From Rattus norvegicus (lineage: Eukaryota; Chordata; Mammalia; Rodentia; Muridae), in contig NC_086020.1 of assembly GCF_036323735.1 (NCBI RefSeq), positions 88,112,210-88,176,209 of the forward strand: a stretch of 64,000 nucleotides of DNA, given 5' to 3'. How positions within the stretch are numbered: position 1 is the first letter of the stretch; every line of letters begins with the position of its first letter. The position numbers were made by a program, and so were the translations under genes. Shown here piece by piece: positions 60,979 to 64,000 of this stretch. Below the pieces are notes generated by a model, which saw nothing but the letters and a program-made list of their open reading frames with translations, was not told the DNA's origin and did not search any database.

Positions 60979-63900
60979 CTAAGAGCCACTTATCACTGGG
61001 TGCAAACCATGTATGTCTTTCTGTGTTTGGGTTAGCTCACTCAGGATGATATTTTCCAGTTCCAACCATTTGCCTACGAATTTCATAAAGCCGTTGTTTT
61101 TGATAGCTGAGTAATATTCCATTGTGTAGATGTACCACATTTTCTGTATCCATTCCTCTGTTGAAGGGCATCTGGGTTCTTTCCAGCTTCTGACTATTAT
61201 AAATAAGGCTGCGATAAACATAGTGGAGCACGTGTCTTTTTTATATGTTGGGGCATCTTTTGGGTATATGCCCAAGAGAGGTATAGCTGGATCCTCAGGC
61301 AGTTCAATGTCCAATTTTCTGAGGAACCTCCAGACTGATTTCCAGAATGGTTGTACCAGTCTGCAATCCCACCAACAATGGAGGAGTGTTCCTCTTTCTC
61401 CGCATCCTCGCCAGCATCTGCTGTCACCTGAGTTTTTGATCTTAGCCATTCTCACTGGTGTGAGGTGAAATCTCAGGGTTGCTTTGATTTGCATTTCCCT
61501 TATGACTAAAGATGTTGAACATTTCTTTAGGTGTTTCTCAGCCATTCGGCATTCCTCAGCTGTGAATTCTTTGTTTAGCTCTGAACCCCATTTTTTAATA
61601 GGGTTATTTGTCTCCCTGCGGTCTAACTTCTTGAGTTCTTTGTATATTTTGGATATAAGGCCTCTATCTGTTGTAGGATTGGTAAAGATCTTTTCCCAAT
61701 CTGTTGGTTGCCGATTTGTCATAACCACAGTGTCCTTTGCCTTACAGAAGCTTTGCAGTTTTATGAGATCCCATTTGTCGATTCTTGATCTTAGAGCATA
61801 AGCCATTGGTGTTTTGTTCAGCAAATTTTTTCCAGTGCACATGTGTTCCAGATGCTTCCCTAGTTTTTCTTCTATTAGTTTGAGTGTATCAGGTTTGATG
61901 TGGAGGTCCTTGATCCACTTGGACTTAAGCTTTGTACAGGGTGATAAACATGATTCAATCTGCATTCTTCTACATGTTGACCTCCAGTTGAACCAGCACC
62001 ATTTGCTGAAAATGCTATCTTTTTTCCATTGGATGGTTTTGGCTCCTTTGTCAAAAATCAAGTGCCCACAGGTGTGTGGGTTCATTTCTGGATCTTCAAT
62101 TCTATTCCATTGGTCTATCTGTCTGTCTCTGTACCAATACCATGCAGTTTTTATCACTATTGCTCTGTAATACTGCTTGAGTTCAGGGATAGTGATTCCC
62201 CCTGAAGTCCTTTTATTGTTGAGGATAGTTTTAGCTATCCTGGGTTTTTTGTTATTCCAGATGAATTTGTAAATTTTTCTGTCTAACTCTTTGAAGAATT
62301 GGATTGGTATTTTGATGGGGATTGCATTGAATCTGTAGATCGCTTTTGGTAAAATGGCCATTTTTACTATATTAATCCTGCCAATCCATGAGCATGGGAG
62401 ATCTTTCTATCTTCTGAGGTCTTCTTCAATTGCTTTCTTCAGTGTCTTGAAGTTCTTATTGTACAGATCTTTTACGTGCTTGGTTAAAGTCACACCGAGG
62501 TACCTTATATTATTTGGGTCTATTCTGAAGGGTGTCGTTTCCCTAATTTCTTTCTCGTCTTGTTTCTCTTTTGTGTAGAGGAAGGCTATTGATTTATTTG
62601 AGTTAATTTTATACCCAGCCACTTTGCTGAAGTTGTTTACCAGCTTTAGTAGTTCTCTGGTGGAACTTTTGGGATCACTTAAATATACTATCATGTCATC
62701 TGCAAATAGTGATATTTTGACCTCTTCTTTTCCGATCTGTATCCCCTTGATCTCCTTTTGTTGTCTGATTGCTCTGGCTAGAACTTCAAGAACTATATTG
62801 AATAAGTAGGGAGAGAGTGGGCAGCCTTGTCTAGTCCCTGATTTTAGTGGGATTGCTTCAAGTTTCTCTCCATTTCGTTTAATGTTAGCAACTTGTTTGC
62901 TGTATATGGCTTTTACTATGTTTAGGTATGGGCCTTGAATTCCTATTCTTTCCAGGACTTTTATCATGAAGGGGTGTTGAATTTTGTCAAATGCTTTCTC
63001 AGCATCTAATGGAATGATCATGTGGTTCTGTTCTTTCAGTTTGTTTATATAATGGATCACGTTGATGGTTTTCCGTATATTAAACCATCCCTGAATGCCT
63101 GGGATGAAGCCTACTTGATCATGGTGGATGATTGTTTGATGTCCTCTTGAATTCGGTTTGCCAGAATTTTGAGTATTTTTGCGTCGATATTCATAAGGGA
63201 AATTGGTCTGAAGTTCTCTTTCTTTGTTGGGTCTTTGTGTGGTTTAGGTATAAGAGTAATTGTGGCTTCGTAGAAGGAATTCGGGAGTGATCCATCTCTT
63301 TCAATTTTGTGGAATAGTTTGGATAATATTGGTATGAGGTCTTCTATGAAGGTCTGATAGAATTCTTCACTAAACCCATCTGGACCTGGGCTCTTTTTGG
63401 TTGGGAGACCTTTAATGAGTGCTTCTATTTCCTTAGGAGTTATGGGGTTGTTTAAGTGGTTTATCTGTTTGTGATTTAACTTCGGTACCTGGTATTTGTC
63501 TAGGAAATTATCCATTTCCTGTAGATTTTCAAGTTTTGTTGAATATAGGCTTTTATAGTAAGATCTGGTGATTTTTTGAATTTCCTCTGAATCTGTAGTT
63601 ATGTCTCCCTTTTCATTTCTGATTTTGTTAATTTGGACACACTCTCTGTGTCCTCTCGTTAGTCTGGCTAAGGGTTTATCTATCTTGTTGATTTTCTCAA
63701 AGAACCAACTTTTGGTTCTGTTGATTCTTTCTATGGTCCTTTTTGTTTCTACTTGGTTGATTTCAGCTCTGAGGTTGATTATTTCCTGCCTTCTACTCCT
63801 CCTGGGTGTATTTGCTTCTTTTTGTTCTAGAGCTTTTAGGTGTGCTGTCAAGCTGCTGACATATGCTCTTTCCTGTTTCTTTCTGCAGGCACTCAGCGCT

Positions 63901-64000
63901 ATGAGTTTTCCTCTTAGCACAGCTTTCATTGTGTCCCATAAGTTTGGGTATGTTGTACCTTCATTTTCATTAAATTCTAAAAAGTTTTTAATTTCTTTCT
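60979..64000 (-). pseudogene. L1 ORF2p relic, copy 3 (partial, N-terminus outside window)
   Basis: From the window edge to 63,111 one frame is open and encodes the pre-RT region ('TPRRSRRQEIINLRAEINQ', 'PGPDGFSEEFYQTF'). A one-base loss near 63,135 shifts the frame, and a nearby in-frame codon loss is also present. The next frame (63,060-62,407) holds the RT core with 'RQGCPLSPYLFNIV' and catalytic FADD. It ends at a TAG at 62,407-62,409 that replaces a Trp codon, and the same frame then stays open to the natural stop at 60,979. The C-terminal piece keeps CX3CX7HX4C. Only two disabling changes in about 3 kb make this the least damaged ORF2 in the window. It is still inactive as read, barring assembly error. 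Confidence 0.94.

Larger units (their letters stand above)
60265..64000 (-). mobile_element. L1 (L1Rn-type), copy 3, minus strand, runs off the window
   Basis: Reading on the minus strand, an A-rich tail (reversed, about 60,265-60,300), 3'UTR (to 60,978) and ORF2 (60,979 to at least 64,000) are present. The 5' part lies beyond the window, so length and target duplication cannot be judged. The extreme 3' end differs from copies 1 and 2: the usual 'GGGAATAACAATTGAAATG' block is replaced by a shorter AT-rich sequence, pointing to a deletion or variant tail. ORF2 sequence is very close to copy 1. Confidence 0.95.

Overview
This is a rodent genomic window, almost certainly rat (Rattus norvegicus) or a close relative. 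The evidence is the combination of ID SINEs (tRNA-Ala/BC1-like), B1 and B2 SINEs, L1 elements that read like the rat L1Rn family, long dinucleotide microsatellites and an AT-rich, CpG-poor background. I find no host protein-coding gene, no tRNA or rRNA gene outside SINEs, no CRISPR array and no prokaryotic or organellar structure. The window looks intergenic or deep-intronic.

Layout. 1-37 kb is mostly unique or anciently repeated AT-rich DNA with scattered SINEs (B1-like at 1.65 and 10.4 kb, B2 at 4.9 kb, a TSD-flanked ID at 22.0 kb, B1 at 25.0 kb, old ID-like remnants at 13.8, 25.45 and 35.2 kb), microsatellites, a solo LTR with a perfect 6-bp target duplication (12,071-12,625) and a 163-bp segment duplicated 811 bp away (28.5 and 29.3 kb). 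A homeodomain-motif-rich block (36.44-36.70 kb) and CTCF-like motifs (32.02, 36.04 and 51.75 kb) are the best candidates for host regulatory DNA. 37.4-38.0 kb is an ancient L1 remnant.

38.5-64 kb is dominated by L1. Copy 1 is a nearly full-length minus-strand element (38,488-44,986) with 5'UTR, ORF1, ORF2 and 3'UTR, several frame breaks and an ID element nested in ORF2. Copy 2 (54,807-56,932, plus strand) is 5'-truncated, is framed by a 16-17 bp target-site duplication and carries about 36 bp of non-L1 DNA between two A-runs, the signature of a short 3' transduction. Copy 3 (60,265 to past the window end, minus strand) has a largely open ORF2 broken by one frameshift and one nonsense codon. 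Small L1 3'-end pieces lie at 47.85-48.25 and 59.37-59.47 kb.

The only proteins recognisable are L1 ORF1p and ORF2p relics (endonuclease, reverse transcriptase with an FADD motif, C-terminal Cys motif). The elements interact structurally rather than functionally: copies 2 and 3 form a 2-kb inverted repeat, copies 1 and 3 a direct repeat, and the ID element is a parasite of the ORF2 machinery inserted into an L1. Family assignments are from memory of consensus sequences; target duplications, frame breaks and repeat coordinates were read directly from the sequence.
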